Source of the DNA: Ideonella sp.
Lineage (GTDB): Bacteria > Pseudomonadota > Gammaproteobacteria > Burkholderiales > Burkholderiaceae_C
Direction of reading: 5' to 3'
Assembly (NCBI GenBank): GCA_016721465.1
Contig: JADKIA010000008.1
Location: forward strand, 124,001 to 188,000
DNA length: 64,000 bases
Below the pieces are notes generated by a model that saw only the letters and a list, made by a program, of their open reading frames with translations, searched no databases and was not told the origin of the DNA. The position numbers and the translations under genes are program-made. Positions 9,304 through 18,496 of this stretch are shown here, one piece after another. Each line of letters begins with the position of its first letter. Position 1 is the first letter of the stretch.

Positions 9304-11007
9304 TCAGCCCGGCAGCACCCGCCACACCTGCACCGATTGCGGCGGCACCGTGACGCGCGACGATGGCAACGGCGCGGCACCCCCATCGCGGCCCAGTGGC
9401 GCGTTCGGATAGAGCCGGCGCAGCGCCATGTTCGGCGACAGGCCGGGCACGCTGGCGGTCGCCTCGGTGGTGCCGTAGTTGATGAGCACCAGTGTGCGCT
9501 CCTGGTCCCAACGGCGCTGGAACCCCAGCACCAGGCCTTCGGCGAACGAGTGCTCGAAGCTGCCGCGTGCGATGGACGGCAGGGTGTTGCGCAGACTCAG
9601 CATGGCCTTGTAGAAGGCGTGAATGCCGTTCGGGTCCTGCATTTGCGCCTGCGCGTTGTGCGTCGCGACGTTCGGTGAGACGGGGCGGAAGGGCTGCCCT
9701 GTCGTGAACCCCGCATTGGCCGTGTCAGCGGTCCAGCTCATCGGCGCGCGCAGCGGAAAATCGCCCTGCAGGCTGTGCACGCCGGCCTGGCCCACTTCCT
9801 CGCCGTAGTAGATGAAGGGGGTGCCCGGCTGCAGCAGATAGCCTGCAGCGGACAGCTTGTATTGCGCGAGGTCACCGCTGACCTGGTCCCACAGGCGCTT
9901 GCCGGCAAAGATGTCGTGGCTGCTGACAAAGGTGGCCATCGTGGGCGAGGCCGTCCGGTAGTACTCGGCCAGGCGCTTGACCGAATCCGGCTGGCCCTGC
10001 GCTGCTTTGACGAAATGGTCCACGTAGCCGAAGGCGAAGGCGCCGCCGCACAGCTGGGGGTCGCCATAGTCCGTGGGCTTGGCCGTGGCTTCGCACACCA
10101 CGTAACGTTGCGGGTAGCCCTTGATCAGGTCTTGCACCTGCTTGGTGATGCGGCGGCTTTCGGGCTGGTCGTTCCAGTCCTTCGCGTTGTTCTCGATCAG
10201 GTGTGGCACGGCATCGAGCCGGTAGCCGTCCAGGCCCCGGTTGAGCCAGAAACGCAAACTGTCGAAGTGGTAGGACTGGACCGCTGGATTGCGAAAGTTG
10301 AAATCCGGCATGTGCGGGCCGAAGGTGCCGAAGTAGTAGCCCTTGGCATCGGCGGCCGGCCTGGGCAGCGCCTTCAGCGGGCCTTTGAATTCCCAGGGCT
10401 GGCTGGCGGTGTGGTACCAGGGGTTCTGCCCCCAGATGTCCCAGCCTGGCGGGGCGTCGTCGGACCAGACGAACCAGTCGCGGAAGGGTGCTCGGGCGTC
10501 CTGGCGCGCACTGACGAACATGGGGTGGCTGGCGGCCGCGTGGTTGATCACGTAGTCCATGATCACGCCGATGCCTCGCGCATGCGCTTGCACGAGCAGC
10601 TCGTCCAGATCGGCCATCGAACCGTAGTCGCGCTCGATGGCGCGGAAATCGGTGGTGGCGTAGCCGTGGTCGCGGTCGGCACTGGCCGTCACGGGCATCA
10701 GCCAGAGGCCCTTGATGCCCAGGTCCTTGAGGTAGTCCAGGCGCGAGATCAGGCCGCGCAGGTCGCCGATGCCGTCGCCGTCGCTGTCCTGGTAGGCGCG
10801 CACGAAGACCTCCATGAACGCTCCGTGGTGCCAGCCCTCGGCCATGGCGCTGGCGCCGTGTTGCGCTCGCACGGGCGAGGTGTCCAGGCCGGGTGGTGGG
10901 GGCGCAGTGGCGCATCCGCCGGCCAAGGCGACGGCGGCGGCCAGGCCGGCCAGCGACCACGCGGCACGCGCGGCCTGGGGTGCGGGGCGGCAGACGGGTT
11001 CGCTCAT
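9304..11007 (-). CDS. GH13 alpha-amylase family lipoprotein (downstream copy)
   Basis: A 567-residue alpha-glucan hydrolase predicted to be membrane-anchored outside the cytosol. The ATG at 11007 overlaps the stop of the upstream amylase by one base (TGATG); a TTG one codon earlier is possible. The lipobox LAGGC lies near residue 30. GH13 motifs follow in order: DSDGDGIGDLRGL, GVIMDYVINHAA, LDGYRLDAVPHLIE (nucleophile Asp), VVCEATAKP (acid Glu) and FVSSHD. The calcium-site-like DxDGDGxGD sequence and domain order match secreted amylases of Gram-negative bacteria. It is coupled to a sister gene of the same type, so the two probably arose by duplication and act on different oligosaccharides. 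Confidence 0.9.
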   Translation of the reverse strand: MSEPVCRPAPQAARAAWSLAGLAAAVALAGGCATAPPPPGLDTSPVRAQHGASAMAEGWHHGAFMEVFVRAYQDSDGDGIGDLRGLISRLDYLKDLGIKGLWLMPVTASADRDHGYATTDFRAIERDYGSMADLDELLVQAHARGIGVIMDYVINHAAASHPMFVSARQDARAPFRDWFVWSDDAPPGWDIWGQNPWYHTASQPWEFKGPLKALPRPAADAKGYYFGTFGPHMPDFNFRNPAVQSYHFDSLRFWLNRGLDGYRLDAVPHLIENNAKDWNDQPESRRITKQVQDLIKGYPQRYVVCEATAKPTDYGDPQLCGGAFAFGYVDHFVKAAQGQPDSVKRLAEYYRTASPTMATFVSSHDIFAGKRLWDQVSGDLAQYKLSAAGYLLQPGTPFIYYGEEVGQAGVHSLQGDFPLRAPMSWTADTANAGFTTGQPFRPVSPNVATHNAQAQMQDPNGIHAFYKAMLSLRNTLPSIARGSFEHSFAEGLVLGFQRRWDQERTLVLINYGTTEATASVPGLSPNMALRRLYPNAPLGRDGGAAPLPSSRVTVPPQSVQVWRVLPG

Positions 11008-12689
11008 CAATGCACCTGAAAGACCCGCACGGATTGCGCGGGCAGATCGATGCGGGCATGGCCCGTGCCGTCCGCACTGGTGCCCACGCCGGCAGCGGGA
11101 AAGCCCGAGATCAGGCTGGCACCGGCAGGCAGGGCGGCGACATCCACGTTGGCCACCGCACCGCCGTAGTTCAGCAGCACCAGCACGCGCTCGGTCCCCA
11201 GCGTGCGCTGGAAGCCCATCACCTGGCCGGACACGAAGGGCGCGACATAGGCCCCGCGTGCAACGGCCGGTGAGCCGTTGCGCAAGGCCATCAGCGCCTT
11301 GTAGTGCGCCAGCAGCGAAGCCGGATCGGCAGATTGCGTCTGCACGTTGGCGGTGAGCACATTGGTGGCCAGGGCGCGGTAGGGTGTGCCCGAAGTGAAG
11401 CCGGCGTTCACCGCATTGGCGGTCCAGCCCATCGGCGAGCGCAGGCGGCCGTCATCTGGCAGCTGGGCGCCCCCCAGGCCGACTTCTTCGCCGTAGTAGA
11501 CGAAGGGTCGCCCCGGCAGCAGCAGCAGCGTGGCCGCGGCCATCTTCAGTTGCGCCACGTTGCCGCCGAGTTGGTCCCAGGGGCGTTCACCGGCGAAGGC
11601 GTCGTGGTTGGACAAAAAGGTGGCCATGCTGGCCGGTGCGGTGCTGAAGTAGTCGCTCACCTTCTGGATGGCCGAGGCCTGGCCGCGCGCCGCATTGATG
11701 ATCTGGCCTTGCAGCCCGAAGGCAAAGGCGCTGCCGCAGGCGCTGCTGGCGGCAAAGCCTTGCGGGTCGTCCGGCGCTTCGCACACGATCGTGCGCCGGG
11801 TGTAGCCGGCCGCCAGCGCCTGCATCTGCTGCATCAGCGTGTAGTTGCGTGGCTGGTTCAGCCACGCGGCCGGGCCGTTTTCCACCAGGTTGCCCACCGC
11901 ATCGAAGCGGAAGCCGTCCACGCCCCGATTGAGCCAGAAGCGCTGGTTGTCCAGGTGGTAGGCCACCACCGCCGGGTTGAGCAGGTTCCAGTCGGGCATC
12001 TGGTCCCAGAAGGGCGCGTAGTAGGCACCGTTGGCCGTGCTGCGCCAGGGGTTGCCGCCGAACACACTCCAGCCGCTGGGGGCCGGGTTGGCCCAGACAT
12101 ACCAGTCGCGAAAGGGGTTGGCCGCGCCATCCTTGGCATTGACGAAGGCCGGATGCGTGCCCGCGCTGTGGTTCATCACGTAGTCCACCGTCACGCCGAT
12201 GCCACGCGCGTGGGCCTGCCTGATGAGCTCGTCGAAGTCGGCCAGGCTGCCGTAGGCCGGCTCGATGGCGCGGTAGTCGGCCACCGCGTAGCCGTGGTCG
12301 CCATCCTGGCTGCGATTCACCGGCAACAGCCACAGGCCCTTGACGCCCAGGTCCTTCAGGTAGTCCAACCGGGCGGTGAGGCCACGCAGGTCGCCCATGC
12401 CGTCGCCATCGCTGTCGGCGTAGCTGCGTACGAAGATCTGCATCGTGGCGCCGTATTCCCAACCGGCCTGCAGCGGGCTGCCCGGGTCGGCCACCGCCAC
12501 CGGGCTGGCGTCCACCACCGGCAACGAGGGTGCAGGCGCCGGGGTGGGCGCGGGGGCTGGTGCAGGTGATGGGGTCGGCGCCACCGGCGCCGTGCTGCCA
12601 CCTCCCCCGCCACCACAGCCCACCAAGGCCAGGGACATGATCCAGGCACTCAGTACGGCCGGTCGCTCAGATCGATGTGAAGAACGCAT
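11007..12689 (-). CDS. GH13 alpha-amylase family lipoprotein (upstream copy)
   Basis: A 560-residue GH13 glucan hydrolase. The signal sequence ends in the lipobox LVGC, followed by a Gly run and a Pro/Ala-rich linker (PAPAPTPAPAPS), typical of a lipoprotein tethered at the outer membrane. Catalytic motifs are VDYVMNHSAG, VDGFRFDAVGNLVE (nucleophile Asp), IVCEAPDDPQG (acid Glu) and FLSNHDAF. It is the first gene of a two-gene unit with the amylase downstream and is divergent from the pullulanase gene, separated by only 77 bases. The shared control region suggests joint induction by starch or maltodextrin, though no operator was identified. Confidence 0.9.
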   Translation of the reverse strand: MRSSHRSERPAVLSAWIMSLALVGCGGGGGGSTAPVAPTPSPAPAPAPTPAPAPSLPVVDASPVAVADPGSPLQAGWEYGATMQIFVRSYADSDGDGMGDLRGLTARLDYLKDLGVKGLWLLPVNRSQDGDHGYAVADYRAIEPAYGSLADFDELIRQAHARGIGVTVDYVMNHSAGTHPAFVNAKDGAANPFRDWYVWANPAPSGWSVFGGNPWRSTANGAYYAPFWDQMPDWNLLNPAVVAYHLDNQRFWLNRGVDGFRFDAVGNLVENGPAAWLNQPRNYTLMQQMQALAAGYTRRTIVCEAPDDPQGFAASSACGSAFAFGLQGQIINAARGQASAIQKVSDYFSTAPASMATFLSNHDAFAGERPWDQLGGNVAQLKMAAATLLLLPGRPFVYYGEEVGLGGAQLPDDGRLRSPMGWTANAVNAGFTSGTPYRALATNVLTANVQTQSADPASLLAHYKALMALRNGSPAVARGAYVAPFVSGQVMGFQRTLGTERVLVLLNYGGAVANVDVAALPAGASLISGFPAAGVGTSADGTGHARIDLPAQSVRVFQVH

Positions 12690-12766
12690 GGGTGTAGGAA
12701 AATTACTCGTTGTCGCGCTCGAAAATTGCCGGCAGGATAGCGCCTTTGCCTATAGATCGGAATACG
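12690..12766. promoter_or_regulatory. Divergent control region of amylase pair and pullulanase
   Basis: Only 77 bases separate the two divergent start codons. The region is notably richer in A+T than its surroundings, has two direct GAAAATT copies (near 12698 and 12721), and a TATAGA at 12751-12756 that could be a rightward -10 element. If that is the -10, the pullulanase leader would be very short. No known MalT, MalI or CRP site could be read with confidence. Confidence 0.4.
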
Positions 12767-15502
12767 GTGCGTCCCTCGATTTGTAGTTTTGCTACTTTTC
12801 TGGCGCTCGCTGCGGCGGCTGGATCGGCCTGGGCACAGCGTGCCGATTGCGATGCGGCGGCTTTCGCACGCGTGCTTCAACCCGCCATGGGCCAGGCCGA
12901 AGCGCAAGCCCATTGGCTCAGTCAACGGCTGATCCGCTGGCCGGGCACCGCAACGCCCGACAGCCGTTTCCGCTTGCTGTGGGCGCCGCGCGGCGGCATC
13001 ACGGCCCAAACGGGTTCACGGGCCGGCGGATTTCGGGCGGCTCTGTTGCTGCAGCGCCTCAAGGCGGCCTTGCCCGCGCCGCTCGCGCAACGCTTCAAAT
13101 TCGTGGCACCCGGTGCCGACCTCAGACTGCCTGAGCAGGCCCTGGGGCGGCTACCCGAATGGCTGCAGGGCGAGTTGGTGCTGGTCGATGAAGCCGCCGA
13201 TGGCACCGTGCGTCGGGCCACGGCGCTGCAGCTGGCTGGCGCCCTGGACGACCGCTTTGCCGCAGCCACCCGGGCCACCGATCTGGGCGCCACCTGGCGC
13301 GCCGGGCGTTCTTCCTTCGCGAGCACTGGCCATGGACGCTCATCCTTCGCGCTTTGGGCCCCCACGGCGCAGCAGGCCTGGGTCTGTTTGCACGGCGGTG
13401 GTGCGGCGCGTGCGACCCAAGCGCTGCCGCTGCGGCGCGATCCCGCCACCGGCATCTGGCGCGCCCACCGGGCGGGCGACCTTTCTGGGCGGTCCTACAC
13501 CTACCTGGTGGAGGTGTTCGTGCGCGGCACCGGCCTGGTGCGCAATCGGGTCACCGACCCGTATTCGCTGAGCCTGACCGCCGACTCTGGCCACTCCGTC
13601 TTCACGCGGCTGGACACGCCGGCACTGAAGCCCGAGGCCTGGGACGACACGCCCACACCCGCGACCGTGGCCGCGCCCACCGACATGGTGATCTACGAGC
13701 TGCACGTGCGCGACTTCTCCATCGGCGACGCCAGCGTCAGCGCGCCGCACCGCGGCAAGTACGCTGCCTTCACCGAGCCGCAGGCCAACGGCATGCGCCA
13801 CCTGCAGGCACTGGCCAAGGCGGGCCTGACCGACGTGCACCTGCTGCCGGTGTTCGACATCGCCAGCATCCCCGAGCGCGATTGCACCACCCCGGCCATC
13901 CCCGCCGGCGCGCCCGATGGCGAAGGCCAGCAGGCCGCGGCCATGGCCGGCAAGGCGCAGGACTGCTTCAACTGGGGCTACGACCCATTGCACTACACCG
14001 CTCCCGAAGGCAGCTACGCCACCAACGCGGCCGATGGTGCCGTTCGCGTCCGAGAGTTCCGCGCCATGGTGCAGGCCCTGCACCGCGCCGGGCTGCGCGT
14101 GGGCATGGACGTGGTCTACAACCACACGCCCGCGTCCGGCCAGCAGGCCAGGTCGGTGCTGGACCGCTTGGTGCCCGGCTACTATCACCGATTGGACGCG
14201 TCCGGAAAGGTCGAGCACAGCACCTGCTGCGACAACACCGCCACCGAGCACGCGATGATGGCCAAGCTGATGCTCGATTCGGTGCTGGTCTGGGCCAAGG
14301 ACTACCGCATCGACTCCTTCCGCTTCGACCTGATGGGCCACCAGCCGCGCGCCGTGATGCAAGCGCTGCAGCGCCGCCTGAAGGCCGAAACCGGCCGTGA
14401 CATCGCGCTCATCGGCGAGGGCTGGAACTTCGGCGAGGTGGGCAATGGCGCCCGCTTCGTGCAAGCCTCGCAGCTCAGTCTGAACGGCACCGGCATCGGC
14501 TCGTTCAGCGACCGCGGGCGCGACGCCGTGCGTGGTGGCGGCCACGGCGATGGCGGCGAGGCGCTGGCCTCGGCCAAGGGCTGGATCCATGGCCCGCGCG
14601 GTGAGGCACGCATCGACGGCCCGCTGGCCGATGGCCTGCGCGTGGGCCTGGCCGGCGCGCTGAAAAGCTATCGCATGACCGACGCGTCCGGGATCGAACG
14701 CACGCTGGGCGAGATGCCCTACGGCGGCAACCAGCCCGCCGGCTTCGCCAGCCAGCCCGCCGAGACCGTCAACTACGTCGAGAACCACGACAACCACACG
14801 CTGTTCGACATCAGCGCGCAGCGGCTGCCCGCCGACACCTCGCGCGAGGACCGGGCGCGGGTGCAGCACCTGGGTGCGGCCATCGTTGCGTTCAGCCAGG
14901 GCATCGCTTACTTCCATGCTGGCCAGGACATCCTGCGCAGCAAGAGCGGCGACCGCAACAGCTTCGACTCGGGCGACTGGTTCAACCGGCTCGATTGGAC
15001 CTACCAGGACAACGGCTTCGCTGCCGGCCTGCCGCCAGCCGACGACAACCGCAGGGACTGGCCATACTGGCGCCCGTTGCTGGCCAACGATCGAATCAAG
15101 CCGACCGCCACCGAGATCGCCTGGGCGCGCGACGCCTTCCGCGATCTGCTGAAGATCCGCGCCAGCAGCACGCTGTTCCGCCTGCGCACGGCCGACGAGG
15201 TGAGCCAGCACCTGCGCTTCCACAACACCGGGCCAGGGCAGGTGCCGGGCCTCATCGTGGGCCAGCTCGATGGCCAGGGCCTGGCCGGCGCAGGCTTCGC
15301 GCAGGTCGTCTACTTGCTCAATGCCCATGCGCAGCCGGCATCGACCACGGTGCCCGCCTTGGCGGGCAAGCCGCTGGTCCTGCACCCGGTGCACCGCGCG
15401 CCCGGTGCGGCCGACCAGCGCTCGGCCGGTGCCGCCTTCGATCCGGCCACCGGGCGTTTCGACATCCCCGGGCGCAGCGCGGTGGTGTTCGTGGCGGACT
15501 GA
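12767..15502 (+). CDS. pulA: Secreted type I pullulanase
   Basis: Pullulanase (GH13) hydrolyses alpha-1,6 links in pullulan and amylopectin outside the cytosol. I chose the GTG at 12767 because it gives a compact signal peptide (RPSICSFATFLALAAAAGSA, cut near AWA-Q) and 911 residues; a TTG at 12710 would add 19 residues in front of it. Domains in order: an N-terminal pullulanase beta domain (HWLSQRLIRWPG), a CBM48 domain (SFALWAPTAQQAWVCLH), and the barrel with MVIYELHVRDFSIGD, DVVYNHTPASGQ, IDSFRFDLMGHQP (nucleophile), LIGEGWNFGEV (acid Glu) and VNYVENHDNHTLFD, then a C-terminal beta domain ending in RSAVVFVAD. It complements the two amylases on the opposite strand. Confidence 0.92.
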   Translation: MRPSICSFATFLALAAAAGSAWAQRADCDAAAFARVLQPAMGQAEAQAHWLSQRLIRWPGTATPDSRFRLLWAPRGGITAQTGSRAGGFRAALLLQRLKAALPAPLAQRFKFVAPGADLRLPEQALGRLPEWLQGELVLVDEAADGTVRRATALQLAGALDDRFAAATRATDLGATWRAGRSSFASTGHGRSSFALWAPTAQQAWVCLHGGGAARATQALPLRRDPATGIWRAHRAGDLSGRSYTYLVEVFVRGTGLVRNRVTDPYSLSLTADSGHSVFTRLDTPALKPEAWDDTPTPATVAAPTDMVIYELHVRDFSIGDASVSAPHRGKYAAFTEPQANGMRHLQALAKAGLTDVHLLPVFDIASIPERDCTTPAIPAGAPDGEGQQAAAMAGKAQDCFNWGYDPLHYTAPEGSYATNAADGAVRVREFRAMVQALHRAGLRVGMDVVYNHTPASGQQARSVLDRLVPGYYHRLDASGKVEHSTCCDNTATEHAMMAKLMLDSVLVWAKDYRIDSFRFDLMGHQPRAVMQALQRRLKAETGRDIALIGEGWNFGEVGNGARFVQASQLSLNGTGIGSFSDRGRDAVRGGGHGDGGEALASAKGWIHGPRGEARIDGPLADGLRVGLAGALKSYRMTDASGIERTLGEMPYGGNQPAGFASQPAETVNYVENHDNHTLFDISAQRLPADTSREDRARVQHLGAAIVAFSQGIAYFHAGQDILRSKSGDRNSFDSGDWFNRLDWTYQDNGFAAGLPPADDNRRDWPYWRPLLANDRIKPTATEIAWARDAFRDLLKIRASSTLFRLRTADEVSQHLRFHNTGPGQVPGLIVGQLDGQGLAGAGFAQVVYLLNAHAQPASTTVPALAGKPLVLHPVHRAPGAADQRSAGAAFDPATGRFDIPGRSAVVFVAD

Positions 15503-15577
15503 AGCCGGACTGAAGCCGGGCTTGAGGCGTACGCCGCGGGTGGCACACTGGCCCCCTCGTCATGCCGGGGCCTGCCC

Positions 15578-16081
15578 ATGCTGATCCTCCTGAAATGGCT
15601 GGTTCTGGCCGCCATCGCCCTCGCGGTCGGCTTGCTGGCGGCCGGCCAGATGGGCGCACTCAAGGGCACGCGCCCGGCGGACCTGGGTGTGAAGAACGGG
15701 CGCCTGAAGCCGCCGTCGAACACCCCCAACAGCGTGTCGAGCCAGACCGCGCTGCACCCGGGCCACCCGATGGCCGCCGATGCCACCATCGCGCCCCTGC
15801 CCTTGCACGGCGATGCCGCTGCCACGATCCGCGGGCTGCAGCAAGTGGTGGCGGCCCAACGCGGTGCCGCCGTGGTCGAGCAGGGCCCGGACTACCTTTA
15901 CGCCCAGTTCACGACGCCCGCGCTCCAGTTCGTCGACGACGTCGAGTTCTGGGTCGACCCGTCGGCCGGGGTGGTGCAGGTGCGCTCCGCCTCGCGCATC
16001 GGCCGCAAGGACTTCGGCGTGAACCGGGCGCGCATCGAATCGCTGCGCACGCAGTGGGCCGCCAAGGCTTCTGGCGGTTGA
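15578..16081 (+). CDS. DUF1499 family protein
   Basis: A 167-residue protein with an N-terminal hydrophobic anchor or signal segment (LILLKWLVLAAIALAVGLLA) and a DUF1499 domain: RLKPPSNTPNSVSSQT near the start, then YLYAQFTTPALQFVDDVEFW and VQVRSASRIGRKDFGVNRAR at the end. These are the family's hallmark strings. The biochemical role of DUF1499 is not established. The gene stands alone between the pullulanase and a small basic protein gene; spacing to both sides is under 80 bases, so read-through is possible. Confidence 0.88.
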   Translation: MLILLKWLVLAAIALAVGLLAAGQMGALKGTRPADLGVKNGRLKPPSNTPNSVSSQTALHPGHPMAADATIAPLPLHGDAAATIRGLQQVVAAQRGAAVVEQGPDYLYAQFTTPALQFVDDVEFWVDPSAGVVQVRSASRIGRKDFGVNRARIESLRTQWAAKASGG

Positions 16082-16145
16082 GCACCGGGCCGGTTCGGCC
16101 ACTGTGGCCTAATACGGGGTTTGCTTGAACCTCATCGGAGCCCCC

Positions 16146-16313
16146 ATGGCCAACAAGATCCGTACCGAAGCCGACCGCAAGGCCACCCCGCGTCCCGCGT
16201 CCCCCAATGGCACCACGCCCACCACCGGCCACGGCCAGAAGGTGAGCCTGGAGCGTGGTTCGCACACGCGCAGCAAGAAAAATCCCGGCAAGCGCGCCGG
16301 CAAGGGCGGCTGA
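16146..16313 (+). CDS. Small basic protein, 55 residues, unknown function
   Basis: The ATG at 16146 has GGAG at 16137-16140 with good spacing. The product is very polar and basic, rich in Lys, Arg, Gly, Thr and Pro, with no hydrophobic core (ends SKKNPGKRAGKGG). Such a composition suggests an intrinsically disordered nucleic-acid-binding or stress-type protein, but no family was recognised. The ribosome site and a clean stop before the next gene support it as real coding sequence despite its size. Confidence 0.6.
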   Translation: MANKIRTEADRKATPRPASPNGTTPTTGHGQKVSLERGSHTRSKKNPGKRAGKGG

Positions 16314-16455
16314 ACCAGCCTTGCTGACCTGCGCTGCCGACCCGTGCGCGTCGGACCGCAGGCCAGGCTTCTGATGGGTCCGCCTTGGGCACAGCGTCCA
16401 TGGACGCGTGTGTCGATCGCTCGGGCCCCGCACCTCCCCCTGCAACAGCCACCCC

Positions 16456-18147
16456 ATGCTGCGGATCACTGAGCTGCGGCTGCCGCTGGGCCATGCCGAG
16501 GGCGCGTTGCGCCCGGCGGTGCTGGTGCGGCTGGGTTTGACCGACGCCGAGCTGGCTCGGTTCACGGTCTTCAAGCGCAGCTACGACGCGCGCAAAAAGA
16601 CGGCCGTGGTGCTGATCTACACGCTGGACTGCGAGCTGGCCGAGGGCGTCGACGAGGCGGCCGTGTTGGCCCGCCACGCCAGCGACAGCCACATCCGGCC
16701 CAGCCCGGACACGCGCTACCGCTTGCTGGCGCACGCGCCGGCCGACTTCGGCTCGGCGGGCCGTGCAAGGCCGGTGGTGGTCGGCTTCGGCCCCTGCGGC
16801 CTGTTTGCCGCGCTGATCCTGGCCCAGATGGGCCTGCACCCGCTGGTGCTGGAGCGCGGCCGCGCCGTGCGCGAACGCACCAAGGACACCTGGGGCCTGT
16901 GGCGGCAGGGCGTGCTCGATCCTGAGTCGAACGTGCAGTTCGGCGAGGGCGGCGCCGGCACCTTCAGCGACGGCAAGCTGTGGAGTCAGATCAGCGACCC
17001 GCGGCACCTGACGCGCAAGGTGCTCACCGAGTTCGTCAAGGCCGGCGCGCCGGAGGAGATCCTGTTCGTGGCCAAGCCGCACATCGGCACCTTCCGGCTG
17101 GTGAGCATGATCGAGAAGATGCGCGCCGAGATCGAGTCGCTGGGCGGCGAGATCCGCTTCGAGCAACGCGTGGCCGATCTGCGCATCGAGGCCGGCCAGG
17201 TGCGCGGTGTGGTGCTGGCCAGCGGCGAGCAGATCGTCGCCGACCACGTCGTGCTGGCCCTTGGCCACAGTGCACGCGACACCTTCGCGATGTTGCAGCG
17301 GCGCGGTGTGCACCTGGAGGCCAAGCCCTTCTCGGTCGGCTTTCGCATCGAGCACCCGCAGAGCCTGATCGACCGGGCGCGCTTCGGCCCCAATGCCGGC
17401 AACCCGATCCTGGGCGCGGCCGACTACAAGCTGGTGCACCATGCCAGCAATGGCCGCTCGGTCTACAGCTTCTGCATGTGCCCGGGTGGCACGGTGGTGG
17501 CGGCCACGTCCGAGGCCAAGCGCGTGGTCACCAACGGCATGAGCCAGTACTCGCGCAACGAGCGCAATGCCAATGCCGGCATCGTGGTGGGCATCGCGCC
17601 GGAGGACTATCGCCAGGACAAAGCGTCCGCCTTGCCGGGCAGCCCGGTGAACCCGCTCGATGGCGTGGCCTTTCAGCGCCACTGGGAATCCCGCGCATAC
17701 GAACTCGGCGGCGGCGGCTACCGGGCCCCTGCCCAGCTCGTGGGCGATTTCATCAAGGGCCAGCCTTCGACGGTTCTGGGATCGGTGTTGCCGTCCTACC
17801 GACCCGGCGTGCAGTTGACGGACCTGAACCAGCCCGGCCGCGGCAGCCTGCCCGACGATGCACTGGCCGCCATCCGGGAGGCCCTGCCCGCCTTCGAGCG
17901 CCAGATCAAGGGCTTCTCGATGCCCGACGCCGTGCTCACCGGCGTGGAGACGCGAACCTCCTCGCCGCTGCGCATCACCCGCGGTCGCAACTTCCAGAGC
18001 GTGAACGTGGCCGGCCTGTATCCGGCCGGCGAAGGTGCGGGCTATGCCGGCGGCATCATGTCCGCCGGCGTGGATGGCATCGAGGTGGCCGAGGCGCTGG
18101 CGGTGGCCCTGCTGGGGCCCCATGCCGGCGCCCCGGCCATGTCATGA
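16456..18147 (+). CDS. FAD-dependent oxidoreductase (COG2509-type dehydrogenase)
   Basis: A 563-residue cytosolic flavoprotein. An N-terminal domain of about 100 residues (LRITELRLPLGH...FTVFKRSYDARKK) precedes the dinucleotide-binding fold VVVGFGPCGLFAALILAQMG, followed by VQFGEGGAGTFSDGKL and, near the C terminus, the FAD-contact segment GLYPAGEGAGYAGGIMSAG. This architecture is that of the large uncharacterised FAD-dependent dehydrogenases found across bacteria. Start ATG 16456 is picked because it begins at the conserved N-terminal strand; the open frame extends 48 bases upstream. Substrate unknown. Confidence 0.88.
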   Translation: MLRITELRLPLGHAEGALRPAVLVRLGLTDAELARFTVFKRSYDARKKTAVVLIYTLDCELAEGVDEAAVLARHASDSHIRPSPDTRYRLLAHAPADFGSAGRARPVVVGFGPCGLFAALILAQMGLHPLVLERGRAVRERTKDTWGLWRQGVLDPESNVQFGEGGAGTFSDGKLWSQISDPRHLTRKVLTEFVKAGAPEEILFVAKPHIGTFRLVSMIEKMRAEIESLGGEIRFEQRVADLRIEAGQVRGVVLASGEQIVADHVVLALGHSARDTFAMLQRRGVHLEAKPFSVGFRIEHPQSLIDRARFGPNAGNPILGAADYKLVHHASNGRSVYSFCMCPGGTVVAATSEAKRVVTNGMSQYSRNERNANAGIVVGIAPEDYRQDKASALPGSPVNPLDGVAFQRHWESRAYELGGGGYRAPAQLVGDFIKGQPSTVLGSVLPSYRPGVQLTDLNQPGRGSLPDDALAAIREALPAFERQIKGFSMPDAVLTGVETRTSSPLRITRGRNFQSVNVAGLYPAGEGAGYAGGIMSAGVDGIEVAEALAVALLGPHAGAPAMS

Positions 18148-18219
18148 GCCCAGGGCACATCAAGCACGCTGACTGAGCGCGCATGCGTCGGCCGAGCGGT
18201 CGGCCGCGCGCTCGGCCGG

Positions 18220-18486
18220 TCAGACCACGTCGATGGGCTCGTCGGTCTCGCTGCTGGGGGCCGCAACCTTGTCCACATCCAACGGCTCGGTGCTGTCGCT
18301 GGCGGCCAGGCCGCCCGCGTATTGGCTGTAGGCCGTGGCCGACACCGTGGCGCTGGCGGGCACCTCGTTGCTCACCACGGGCGGCGGTGCCGGTGGCGCC
18401 GGGGCTTCGTCGCCACCACCACCGCCAAAGCAACCGGCCAGCGCCGCACACACCATCAGCACCGAAAGCAGGGGTTTGCAGGTCAT
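18220..18486 (-). CDS. Small lipoprotein downstream of the DUF4331 gene
   Basis: An 88-residue product starting MTCKPLLSVLMVCAALAGC, a textbook lipoprotein signal, followed by a Gly run and a Pro/Ala-rich acidic tail ending in EPIDVV. The ATG at 18486 has GAGGAG immediately upstream and lies 10 bases after the DUF4331 gene, so it is the second gene of that operon. No conserved domain seen; it may be a membrane-anchored accessory to the DUF4331 protein. Confidence 0.75.
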   Translation of the reverse strand: MTCKPLLSVLMVCAALAGCFGGGGGDEAPAPPAPPPVVSNEVPASATVSATAYSQYAGGLAASDSTEPLDVDKVAAPSSETDEPIDVV

Positions 18487-18496
18487 CGTGCGCTCC

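Noticed and set aside
16132..18123. A 663-codon minus-strand frame
   Set aside because: Antisense to the FAD-dependent oxidoreductase, no family resemblance.
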